From Acidobacteriota bacterium (GTDB lineage: Bacteria > Acidobacteriota > Terriglobia > Terriglobales > Acidobacteriaceae), in NCBI GenBank assembly GCA_021802085.1, contig JAKAAZ010000017.1, forward strand, positions 1 to 26,047: a DNA stretch of 26,047 nucleotides. The letters are read 5' to 3'. Under the pieces are notes generated by a model. The model had not been told where the DNA came from and did no database searches. It worked only from the letters and a program-made list of their open reading frames with translations. Positions 15,565-22,063 of this stretch are shown piece after piece. Made by a program: the position numbers and the translations under genes. Each line of letters starts with the position of its first letter. Positions within the stretch are counted from its first letter, which is position 1.

Positions 15565-15741
15565 GTCATTCTGAGCGCTGCGAAGAGATATTCCCGCTCC
15601 ACAGAAAGAGTCATTCTGACCGAAGCAATATTGATTCCCACTTCACAGAGGAGTCATTCTGAGCGCAGAAACGAGGTGCTCTTCTCCACAAGAAGAGTCA
15701 TTCTGAGGAGTCCGCCTTGGCGGACGAACGAAGAATCCAGA
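15565..15741 (+). repeat. Tandem array of repeat heads, ~44-bp period
   Basis: GTCATTCTGA recurs at 15565, 15610, 15653 and 15697, giving spacings of 45, 43 and 44 bp. Units share the head and a distal TTCC/TTCTCCACAGA-like segment just before the next unit, but diverge in the middle. The last unit holds a mini-hairpin GTCCGCCTTGGCGGAC and ends with GAAGAATCCAG, completing a normal head. The array begins just past copy D and looks like repeated end-to-end insertion or local amplification of the same element. Copies are too diverged and the constant part too short for a CRISPR. Confidence 0.75.
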
Positions 15742-15812
15742 AGGTGCTGGCATAGCAAATGTTTTGAAGATGCAAATAGAACCAAGCCGAGATACTGCAC
15801 GGAGAATACTCC

Positions 15813-16502
15813 ATGATTTGTTGGCTACAAGACTTTTTTAAGAACTGGTCCGTTGCAGTTGAGGCTCTGGCGACCGTGGCGCTCGTTATCGCTGCCGTAT
15901 TCCAGTGGACTACCATGCGAGCACAGGCAAAACAAGAGCGTGATCGCTGGAAGCGGGAAGACGAATTACGGGCAGAGGCGAACAAGCCGAAAGCCGTATT
16001 TAGGCTGAAGGTGAATGCTCATAAGGATGCTGGTACTCTGGCCACCCGTCTCTGTCTTGAATTGAGATGCGCCAATATCGGAACGGTAGGTTTTCTTGTC
16101 ACTGGAATCAGGAGGATCGAGCAGAATGAGAATCAAACTTCAAGAATAATTACGCCTATTACGCTTAGCCAGAAACATCAGTTTGTCGTTCCGGTTGGTA
16201 CGGAACAGCAGGTTGTTTTCGACGTTGTGGAGTACTTTGGCTATGATTATTGCGCCGATGCCGAAGTCAGTCTATCTCTGCAAGGGCCATTGGGGGAAAC
16301 AGTAACGGATGCGCGAGCATATCTATTTCGTCTCTCAGTCGACAAACACAAGCGCGACGTATACATTCATTGTCCAAAATGTAAAAATGCAAATCCTGGG
16401 GTCATTACGGTCGACTATTTGACTCTCATGGATGAATACAAAAAAGAATACTCGAAGAAAGAAAATGAATTGAGAGAAGAATGTCCAAACCACAAATTCT
16501 GA
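15813..16502 (+). CDS. Hypothetical N-terminally membrane-anchored protein
   Basis: The 229-residue product has one N-terminal transmembrane helix (about residues 12-30, VAVEALATVALVIAAVFQW). A charged coiled segment follows (RAQAKQERDRWKREDELRAEANKPKA), and then a soluble, beta-rich domain of about 130 residues. Near the C-terminus are a CPKC pair (about residue 190) and a lone late Cys-Pro (ECPNHKF), which could bind zinc. The arrangement TM - coiled coil - beta domain resembles phage- or defence-associated membrane proteins, but I recognise no family. The DNA is visibly more AT-rich than its neighbours, and the gene lies between the repeat array and a toxin-antitoxin pair, suggesting horizontal acquisition. 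Confidence 0.75.
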   Translation: MICWLQDFFKNWSVAVEALATVALVIAAVFQWTTMRAQAKQERDRWKREDELRAEANKPKAVFRLKVNAHKDAGTLATRLCLELRCANIGTVGFLVTGIRRIEQNENQTSRIITPITLSQKHQFVVPVGTEQQVVFDVVEYFGYDYCADAEVSLSLQGPLGETVTDARAYLFRLSVDKHKRDVYIHCPKCKNANPGVITVDYLTLMDEYKKEYSKKENELREECPNHKF

Positions 16503-16546
16503 AACTCAGATAGGCGCTATAACGTTCTCCGTGATACGCTGAACGT

Positions 16547-16825
16547 GTGATCCGAACTTTTCGCGATGACAAAGCGGAACGAATTTTTCGGCGCGAGCGA
16601 AGCAAGAGGTTCGGCTCGATTGAACGCGCCACCTTTCGTAAGCTCAGGGCCATTCATGCCGCCCGTTTGTTGACGGATTTGCGGCAGCCGCCAGGCAATA
16701 GATTGGAAGCGCTTCATGGCAACAGAAAGGGCCAATACAGCATTCGCATCAACAACCAACGGTGCATTTGCTTTGAATGGAGAGAACCGTATGCCTACGA
16801 AGTCGAAATCGTCGACTATCATTAG
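16547..16825 (+). CDS. higB: HigB-type toxin (RelE/ParE superfamily mRNA interferase)
   Basis: The 92-residue product matches the compact HigB toxins that cleave mRNA at the ribosome. It starts IRTFRDDKAERIFRRERSKR, has RATFRKLRAIHAARLLTDLR in the middle, then PPGNRLEALHGNRKGQYSIRIN and the terminal strand CFEWREPYAYEVEIVDYH. The FEW motif and the basic core are typical of the family. The start is GTG at 16547. The gene overlaps higA by 35 nt and has the toxin-first order characteristic of higBA. TATAAC at 16518-16523 could be a -10 box, but I find no matching -35. Confidence 0.92.
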   Translation: MIRTFRDDKAERIFRRERSKRFGSIERATFRKLRAIHAARLLTDLRQPPGNRLEALHGNRKGQYSIRINNQRCICFEWREPYAYEVEIVDYH

Positions 16826-17165
16826 ACGCTATAAAGACAGGATGCAGCCGCTTCATCCCGGTGAGTTTTTACGCGAGGATTTCATGGTCCCGCTGGGTCT
16901 GAGCGCCAACGCATTGGCGCTTGCGTTGCGCGTGCCGGCCACGCGCATCTCGGAGATCGTGAATGAACGGCGCGGCATCACCGCCGACACGGCGCTCAGG
17001 CTCGGACGATATTTCCGAATGACGCCGGAGTTCTGGATGAATCTGCAATCGCATTACGACCTGGAATCGGCAAGGGACACGGTCGAAGCTGAGATACGGA
17101 AAGTGGTGACACCAGCGCCACGGGACCGGAAGACTGGCGGCCTGAGACAGGCAATGACCGCATAA
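16791..17165 (+). CDS. higA: HigA-type antitoxin, XRE-family HTH
   Basis: The 124-residue product contains an XRE/Cro-C1 helix-turn-helix in the HigA/VapI arrangement: LHPGEFLREDFMVPLGLSAN, then ALALALRVPATRISEIVNER with the recognition helix, RGITADTALRLGRYF, and the MTPEFWMNLQSHYDLE tail. It should neutralise HigB and repress its own operon. The chosen ATG at 16791 has GGAGAGAA seven bases upstream; a shorter start at 16842 is possible. The frame is open to 16716, but that would lie wholly inside higB. The C-terminal ~20 residues are variable. The stop is only 9 bp before dnaJ, so the TA promoter may also transcribe dnaJ. Confidence 0.93.
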   Translation: MPTKSKSSTIIRRYKDRMQPLHPGEFLREDFMVPLGLSANALALALRVPATRISEIVNERRGITADTALRLGRYFRMTPEFWMNLQSHYDLESARDTVEAEIRKVVTPAPRDRKTGGLRQAMTA

Positions 17166-17174
17166 AGAACAGCC

Positions 17175-18398
17175 ATGGCGACACAGACAAAAGATTATTA
17201 CGGCATTCTCGGGGTCAAGAAGACGGCGTCTGCGGAGGAGATTCGCAAGGCGTTTCGCAAGCTTGCGCGCAAATATCATCCCGACGTGAACCCGGGAGAC
17301 AAGAAGGCCGAGGAGAAGTTCAAGGAAATGTCGGAGGCCAACGACATCCTGAGCGACCCGAAGAAACGCAAGATCTACGACCAGCTCGGTTTCTACTCCG
17401 ACAACATCGATCCGGCGGCGGCGGAAGCAGCGGCGCAGGGCGGCTATGGATTCCGCGGCGGGCCAGGGAGAGGCTCGCAACAGCGCGGGGCCGGGCCGGT
17501 CGGCTTTGAAGGATTCGATTTCTCGGATTTCTCCGGCGCAGGACAACGCGGAGGTGCGGGGCAACGATCGAGCGCCGGCGGAGCCTCTTCCTGGGGAGGA
17601 TTTCGCGATATCTTTTCCGGCATGTTCCATGGAGACCAGCAGGAAGCCGGTCCGCAACCCGGCAGCGATCTCGAATATCAGGTGAATGTCGATTTCTGGA
17701 CGGCGATTCGCGGCGGTTCCCTGAAGTTGCAAATCACCCGCCAGGTCGTCTGTCCCACCTGCCATGGCGCGGCGGCCAAGGGCGGCGAAACGGTATGCCC
17801 GGAGTGCGACGGAAGCGGCCAGGTGACGCAGATGGGCGGCCGGATGAAATTCAATATTCAATGTCCGCGCTGCGGCGGCACTGGACAAGTGCAGCAGTCG
17901 TGCGCGACCTGCCATGGTCAGGGAACGGTGGCGCGCACGGAGACGGCGGAATTTCGCATCAAGCCTGGGACGCGCGATGGCCAGCGCATTCGCCTGGCCG
18001 GCAAAGGAAATGCAGGAGCGCACGGCGGAGCGGCCGGGGATTTGTATCTGATCGTGCGCGCGGAAAGCAATCCTGTCTTTACGCGGAACGTGGATGACAT
18101 ATATGTAACTGTTCCTGTGACAGTTGCGGAAGCCGCCCTGGGCGCGAAGATTGAGGTGCCGACCATCGATGGCCGCGCGCATCTGAAGATTCCTCCTGGC
18201 ACCCAGACAGGACAAAAATTGCGCCTGCGGGAAAAGGGCGTTCCCTCCGCGGCGGTGGATGGAAAACGCGGCGATCAGATTGTAGAGGTGCAGATCGTGG
18301 TGCCCAAAGTGCAGGATGAGCGGTCCAAGGAAATTCTGCGCGAATTGGCGCGGCTGAATCCAGACGATCCCCGCAGGGAATTGTTCAGCCAGGTTTGA
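17175..18398 (+). CDS. dnaJ: Co-chaperone DnaJ (type I J-protein)
   Basis: The 407-residue product has the full type I layout. The J-domain has HPD at residues 35-37. A Gly-rich linker (about 80-160) is Ser/Arg-rich and longer than usual. The zinc domain starting at Cys193 has four CxxCxGxG-like repeats (CPTCHGAA, CPECDGSG, CPRCGGTG, CATCHGQG), and two C-terminal beta domains follow. It stimulates DnaK ATPase and delivers clients. The first zinc repeat has Ala-Ala where the consensus has G-x-G. The ATG at 17175 has only a weak ribosome-binding site (AGAACAG), 9 bp after higA, so it may rely on translation coupling. It ends 21 bp before the convergent DUF3617 gene. Confidence 0.97.
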   Translation: MATQTKDYYGILGVKKTASAEEIRKAFRKLARKYHPDVNPGDKKAEEKFKEMSEANDILSDPKKRKIYDQLGFYSDNIDPAAAEAAAQGGYGFRGGPGRGSQQRGAGPVGFEGFDFSDFSGAGQRGGAGQRSSAGGASSWGGFRDIFSGMFHGDQQEAGPQPGSDLEYQVNVDFWTAIRGGSLKLQITRQVVCPTCHGAAAKGGETVCPECDGSGQVTQMGGRMKFNIQCPRCGGTGQVQQSCATCHGQGTVARTETAEFRIKPGTRDGQRIRLAGKGNAGAHGGAAGDLYLIVRAESNPVFTRNVDDIYVTVPVTVAEAALGAKIEVPTIDGRAHLKIPPGTQTGQKLRLREKGVPSAAVDGKRGDQIVEVQIVVPKVQDERSKEILRELARLNPDDPRRELFSQV

Positions 18399-18419
18399 TT
18401 TTCCAACGGCTGCCTGGCT

Positions 18420-18869
18420 CTACTGGCATGGACCTGTTCGATGTGCCGTCGCCTGGAGCTGCACAGAGGTTTTTTTTGGCTGAACTCCCTGGTACACGGT
18501 ATCGGTCGTGGTGGTTCCGACCAGGGTAAAGCTATCGCCGTGGCCGGAGAATGTTTCGAGTGCGTCCGAGAGGATTTCGGAATGGAGATGTTCCCCGTTA
18601 TATTCGCAATGGACGCGGACATGCAGGGCGCCCTTGGCTTCGAGGTCGGTCTTCGGAGGTTTGCACGTCAGGCCAGCCTGCGCCACTTTCCAGAAGTCGA
18701 TCTGCTCATTGGCGCAGAGTGTCGTTTGGGAGGTGATGGTTCTGCCATCCGTCTCCGTGGTCATGGAATCGATTTCCCATTCTCCGGGATGGAACGAAGG
18801 GACCGGCTGCTGGGCTTGCAGAGTCAGTCCGCAGAGCAGCAGGGCGGACAGCACAGGAAATCTTCTCAT
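18420..18869 (-). CDS. Exported DUF3617-like protein (first of two)
   Basis: The 149-residue product starts with a signal peptide (MRRFPVLSALLLCGLTLQAQQ). The mature part begins with the DUF3617-like FHPGEWEIDSMTTETDGRTI, then TSQTTLCANEQ, with conserved Cys residues (CANEQ, LTCKP, VHCEY, GPCQ). Those are likely to form disulfides in the periplasm. The function of the family is unknown. The frame extends upstream to 19445, but that part is a shadow of the neighbouring gene; the true start is the ATG at 18869. It is a paralogue of the gene at 18962-19435 and follows it on the minus strand by about 90 bp, probably as one transcript. Confidence 0.85.
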   Translation of the reverse strand: MRRFPVLSALLLCGLTLQAQQPVPSFHPGEWEIDSMTTETDGRTITSQTTLCANEQIDFWKVAQAGLTCKPPKTDLEAKGALHVRVHCEYNGEHLHSEILSDALETFSGHGDSFTLVGTTTTDTVYQGVQPKKTSVQLQATAHRTGPCQ

Positions 18870-18961
18870 GGCGCGCCTCGACCCATAGACTAGCATGGCG
18901 TCCAGCAGGTCATTCCCGCGGCAGGTTATGGGGCGCGGCCATGTGTTCGCCTCGTCAGGCA

Positions 18962-19435
18962 TTACGGCTTGGCGGCGGATGCGCATGGGCCGATCCGTTT
19001 GCCCTGGCCCTTCATTTGGATGTTCATCACCATCGGCGGATGTCCAGGCATGGTAGTGCTGGACGTGCTGGTCCCGTTTTCCGTATAGGATGCGCCATCG
19101 CTGGAGAAATGGGTCATCATGTCGACGTGCATCTCCGTCACCACCTGCCCGCTGCCACCCTTGCAATGGATTTGGACATGAACTCCGCCGGGAACACGAG
19201 TGAACTGAACTGGATCGCAGATCTGGCCCGGACGTTTCTGGTTCCACGCGTCCTCCGGGTTGGCGGCGCACACCTGCATTTCTGTGTTCATGGGCTTGCC
19301 GTTGTTCAGCACCATGGTGAGATTGACATTCCACTCGCCGGGCTGAAACGGAACATTCGGTTTCTGGGCCAGCGCAGCGCAGGCGCACAGCCCAGCGATG
19401 GACGAGACGGCAAAGAGGTTCGTGAAGACTCGCAT
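18962..19435 (-). CDS. Exported DUF3617-like protein (second of two)
   Basis: The 157-residue product has a signal peptide (MRVFTNLFAVSSIAGLCACAALAQ). The DUF3617-like core follows: FQPGEWNVNLTMVLNNGKPM, NTEMQVCAANPEDAW, a cysteine-containing IHCKGGSG, and a GPC near the C-terminus at the same place as in its paralogue. The Cys in the signal region (GLCACAALAQ) might suggest a lipobox, but the context is weak. I chose the start at 19435; one six residues earlier (19453) is in frame. The gene diverges from hspR across a 69-bp spacer, so the two share a promoter region. Its role is unknown. Confidence 0.85.
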   Translation of the reverse strand: MRVFTNLFAVSSIAGLCACAALAQKPNVPFQPGEWNVNLTMVLNNGKPMNTEMQVCAANPEDAWNQKRPGQICDPVQFTRVPGGVHVQIHCKGGSGQVVTEMHVDMMTHFSSDGASYTENGTSTSSTTMPGHPPMVMNIQMKGQGKRIGPCASAAKP

Positions 19436-19471
19436 GGTGCCGCATTTTAGCACAAGATATGTACTGAAGTC

Positions 19472-19489
19472 GCTTAATTTGAGTTAAGC
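19472..19489. promoter_or_regulatory. Inverted repeat upstream of hspR, possible autoregulatory site
   Basis: GCTTAA (19472-19477) and TTAAGC (19484-19489) form a perfect 6-bp inverted repeat with the spacer TTTGAG; together they contain TTTGAGT, one HAIR-like half site. The repeat lies 16-33 bp before the hspR ATG, in the shared divergent promoter region. A complete HAIR is not visible, so autoregulation by HspR is only a possibility. Confidence 0.3.
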
Positions 19490-19504
19490 TACAGGAAGAA
19501 GACC

Positions 19505-19912
19505 ATGGCCACCAAGCGCAAGTCCAAAGGCGCGTATATGATTTCGTCGGTTGCCGAGATGTACGGCATCCACCCGCAAACGCTGCGTCTGTACGAGCGC
19601 GAAGGGCTGCTGAAGCCGTCGCGAACCGAGGGCAACACGCGACTCTATACCGAAGAGGACCTGGAGCGCCTGGAGTTCATCCTGAATCTTGCGCGCGACC
19701 TCGGCGTGAATATCGCGGGGATTGCCATCGTGCTGCAGATGCGGGAGCGGATGGAAGAGATGAACCGCCAGATGCAGAGCTTCGTCGATTATGTGCGGAC
19801 GGAGATGCTGACGCGGGTGCAGACGGGGATCCACTCGTCGGAGCCGGGTCTGGTTCCGCTGCGCCGTCCGATCATCGTCGCAGTGCCGCGCGACACAAAA
19901 AAACGTTCCTAG
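19505..19912 (+). CDS. hspR: HspR-like MerR-family heat-shock repressor
   Basis: The 135-residue product has a MerR-type winged helix at residues ~12-80: YMISSVAEMYGIHPQTLRLY, EREGLLKPSRTEGNTRLYTE, EDLERLEFILNLARDLGVNI, AGIAIVLQMRERM. The sequence GIHPQTLRLYEREGL and the GVN(I/L)AGI segment are distinctive of HspR rather than metal-sensing MerR proteins; no metal-binding Cys is present. A coiled-coil helix (RMEEMNRQMQSFVDYV) follows for dimerisation. In Streptomyces, HspR represses the dnaK operon at HAIR sites with DnaK as co-repressor. A HAIR-like repeat overlaps the dnaK promoter here at 12693-12715. The C-terminal tail is basic (KKRS). Confidence 0.88.
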   Translation: MATKRKSKGAYMISSVAEMYGIHPQTLRLYEREGLLKPSRTEGNTRLYTEEDLERLEFILNLARDLGVNIAGIAIVLQMRERMEEMNRQMQSFVDYVRTEMLTRVQTGIHSSEPGLVPLRRPIIVAVPRDTKKRS

Positions 19913-19945
19913 CGCATACGATTTGCGCATCCAGCGAAGCAAAAA

Positions 19946-19998
19946 CCTTCGCAATTCAGTGTTCGAAATTGGAGAGCGGCAATCCTTCGCAATCCAGT
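19946..19998 (+). repeat. Short imperfect direct repeat, 38-bp period
   Basis: CCTTCGCAATTCAGT (19946-19960) recurs as CCTTCGCAATCCAGT (19984-19998) with one mismatch. It lies between hspR and the glycosyltransferase gene. It could be a tandem duplication remnant or an operator pair; nothing more can be said. Confidence 0.4.
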
Positions 19999-20047
19999 AT
20001 CCTTTCTTCTATCATCTGTTCTGCTATTCGCATTTGTTCTTCTATTC

Positions 20048-21229
20048 ATGGAAAAGCTGCTTGATTTCGTACTGGGACTTGGCCTGTTCGGAATGGTCAC
20101 CTCGACCATCTACACGGCGTTGGCGATGCTGGCTGTTTGGCGATTTGTCCGCCGCGACCGGGACGCGTCTCAGTCAGTTTTCGAACCTCCTGTAAGCCTG
20201 TTGAAACCGTTGCATGGCGCGGAGCCCGATCTGGAGGCGCATCTCGCCACGTTTTTTCAGCAGGATTACCCCGCCTGCGAAATTCTCTTCTGCGCGCGGC
20301 AACTGGACGATGCCGGATTGGTTGCCGCCCGGCGAGTCGCAGCGCGCTACCCGCACGTGCCGGTCCAGTTTCTCGCCAGCGGAGAGCCCACCGTGCCGAA
20401 TGCGAAAATCTTGTCGCTGGAGTTGATGGCGCAAGCCGCGCACCATGACCTGCTGATCATCAGCGACAGCGATGTATGCGTGGACCGCAACTACGTCCGC
20501 GAAGTCGTCGCGCCCTTTGCCGATGCGCGAGTGGGAGCGGTTACGTGCCTGTATCGGGGCGTCGCCGGCCAAGGAGGGTTGTGGTCGCGGATCGAGGCGG
20601 CGGCGATGTCCGTCGAAATGAGCGCGGGTGTGCTGGTTGCCGACATGATGGAGGGGATGAAGTTCGCGCTCGGTCCGACCATGGCGATACGGCGATCTTG
20701 CCTGCACGAGATTGGCGGGTTTCTTCCCATGGGAGAATACTGCGCGGATGATTTTCTGCTGGGCAATTGGGTGGCGGAGCGAGGTCATACAGTGGTGCTG
20801 TCGCGGCATGTGATCGACCACGTTGTGCTGCATGCAACCTTCTGGCCTTCCATGCAGCACCAGGCGCGCTGGATGAAGAGCACGCGCTTCTCGCGGCCGA
20901 AGGGCCACTTCGGCACGGCGCTTACATTCAGCGTTCCCTTCGGACTGCTGACGGCGCTGGCGCTGTGCGGACTACGCGGACCCCACGCGTTCGTTCTGGC
21001 CACGGCGGCGCTGGTTTGGAGCGTGGGCACGCGCATGCTGCTCGCCTATGCCGTGAGCAAGAACGTGCTGGCAGAGAAATCCGCATGGCAAAGCGTGCTG
21101 CTGTATCCGGTCCGCGACCTGTTGGGCATCTTCTTCTGGACGGCCAGCTACTGCAGCCGCAAAGTTCTGTGGCGCAATGAAATCTATCTACTGGAGCAGG
21201 GCGGCAGAATGCGCCGCATTCCTCGATAA
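20048..21229 (+). CDS. GT21-like glycosyltransferase (HpnI / ceramide glucosyltransferase type)
   Basis: The 393-residue product has an N-terminal membrane helix (residues ~5-30), a GT-A catalytic domain and C-terminal hydrophobic helices, like ceramide glucosyltransferases and the hopanoid enzyme HpnI. Motifs are PPVSLLKPLHGAEPDLEAHL, the DxD-like ISDSDVCVDRNYV, GPTMAIRRSCL, the acceptor-site CADDFLLGNWVAERGH, and the Q-x-x-R-W type QHQARWMKSTRFSRP. It probably transfers a sugar to a membrane lipid at the inner membrane; HpnI adds N-acetylglucosamine to bacteriohopanetetrol. No hopanoid genes are adjacent, so the lipid acceptor is open. The ATG at 20048 is the natural start. Confidence 0.88.
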   Translation: MEKLLDFVLGLGLFGMVTSTIYTALAMLAVWRFVRRDRDASQSVFEPPVSLLKPLHGAEPDLEAHLATFFQQDYPACEILFCARQLDDAGLVAARRVAARYPHVPVQFLASGEPTVPNAKILSLELMAQAAHHDLLIISDSDVCVDRNYVREVVAPFADARVGAVTCLYRGVAGQGGLWSRIEAAAMSVEMSAGVLVADMMEGMKFALGPTMAIRRSCLHEIGGFLPMGEYCADDFLLGNWVAERGHTVVLSRHVIDHVVLHATFWPSMQHQARWMKSTRFSRPKGHFGTALTFSVPFGLLTALALCGLRGPHAFVLATAALVWSVGTRMLLAYAVSKNVLAEKSAWQSVLLYPVRDLLGIFFWTASYCSRKVLWRNEIYLLEQGGRMRRIPR

Positions 21230-21246
21230 GTGGTATAGCCCTGGGT

Positions 21247-21285
21247 TCGCCGATCGGCGACCGGAGGAAATCTCCTGTTTTTCAG
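21247..21285. promoter_or_regulatory. Perfect 14-bp palindrome and hairpin between glycosyltransferase and dps
   Basis: TCGCCGATCGGCGA (21247-21260) is a perfect palindrome. GGAG and CTCC around GAAAT (21263-21275), followed by TGTTTTTC, form a small terminator-like hairpin. The pair lies just past the glycosyltransferase stop and ~80 bp before dps. It may end the upstream transcript, or the palindrome could bind a regulator of dps. Confidence 0.45.
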
Positions 21286-21340
21286 CATCTGGCGATCAGG
21301 CACAGCATCTAACGGAGTGTAAGTAAGGAGATTAAAAACT

Positions 21341-21937
21341 ATGGCTCCTGCAACAAGAAATTCATCCTCGACGGACCACATCACGCCGCACGCAAACCAG
21401 CATGGTGGAGAAATTCAAAAATTTGGAACGGTCATCCAGCGGCTGTCGATTGGGCTGAACGCAGAGCTTCGCGAGCAGATCGCGGAAAAATTGAACCTGC
21501 TGCTTGCCGACACGATCACGCTGCGAGACCTCTACAAAAAGAGCCATTGGCAGGTAAGCGGCCCCACCTTTTACCAGCTTCACCTTCTTTTCGATAAGCA
21601 TTATGGAGAGCAGGCGGAGCTGGTGGACACGCTTGCCGAACGAGTCCAAACACTGGGCGGCGTCAGCGTTGCCATGGCCCATGATGTTGCCGAACTGACG
21701 CGGTTGAAGCGGCCGCCGCGCGGGCGTCAGGAGGTTCCAGTCCAGATTGCCGGACTCTTAGAGGCGCATGAGCAGATACTCGTAACGGCGCGCGCGCTGG
21801 CCCGCGAAGCCGCGGACATGGGCGACGACGGCACCAACGATTTGCTGGTCAGCGACGTGGTGCGCACGAACGAGCTGCAGGTCTGGTTCGTCAGCGAGCA
21901 CCTGGTGAATATGCCGCTGGTCCATGCGGGCAAGTAA
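21341..21937 (+). CDS. dps: Dps-family ferritin-like DNA-protection protein
   Basis: Dps proteins form 12-mers that oxidise Fe(II) with peroxide, store iron and protect DNA under stress. The 198-residue product has a ~40-residue N-terminal tail, longer than usual, then the ferritin-like four-helix bundle. All five inter-subunit ferroxidase ligands appear with correct spacing: His69 (KKSHWQV), His81, Asp85 (FDKHYGE), Asp96 and Glu100. TAAGGAG lies ten bases before the ATG. The C-terminus (VRTNELQVWFVSEHLVNMP) is typical. The Lys-poor, His-containing tail differs from the DNA-binding tail of E. coli Dps. A strong terminator follows at 21960. Confidence 0.95.
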   Translation: MAPATRNSSSTDHITPHANQHGGEIQKFGTVIQRLSIGLNAELREQIAEKLNLLLADTITLRDLYKKSHWQVSGPTFYQLHLLFDKHYGEQAELVDTLAERVQTLGGVSVAMAHDVAELTRLKRPPRGRQEVPVQIAGLLEAHEQILVTARALAREAADMGDDGTNDLLVSDVVRTNELQVWFVSEHLVNMPLVHAGK

Positions 21938-21959
21938 GAAATAATAGAGGGTAGGATGG

Positions 21960-21996
21960 CCACGCAGCGAATCCGGCTGCGTGGTTTTCTTTTTCC
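21960..21996 (+). terminator. Rho-independent terminator after dps
   Basis: CCACGCAGC (21960-21968) pairs perfectly with GCTGCGTGG (21976-21984) across a 7-base loop, followed by TTTTCTTTTT. This is the clearest intrinsic terminator in the window and closes the dps transcript. Confidence 0.92.
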
Positions 21997-22021
21997 GCCG
22001 CGAGTCCAGCGCCATGCAGCG

Positions 22022-22030
22022 CCCCCCCCC
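22022..22030 (+). repeat. Poly-C tract (9 bases) upstream of the VWFA gene
   Basis: Nine consecutive C bases lie 33 bp before the VWFA-domain gene start, in its probable leader. Such tracts can slip during replication and vary expression, or can be sequencing artefacts. Confidence 0.6.
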
Positions 22031-22063
22031 GCAGCGAGGGTCGCCCCAGTGTAAAAAGGAAAC

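Noticed and set aside
15565..15741. CRISPR-like regular repeats
   Set aside because: Only 10-12 bases are constant, the units degenerate, the intervening sequence is related between units, and no cas gene is present. It is better explained as tandem heads of the palindromic dispersed repeat.
16869..18215. A 448-codon minus-strand frame opposite dnaJ
   Set aside because: It is antisense to a full, conserved dnaJ, has low-complexity Arg/Ala-rich sequence and no domain; it is a codon-bias shadow.
18420..19445. A 341-codon open frame on the minus strand
   Set aside because: Its first part is an out-of-frame shadow of the DUF3617-like gene at 18962-19435; only the part from 18869 has a signal peptide and family features.
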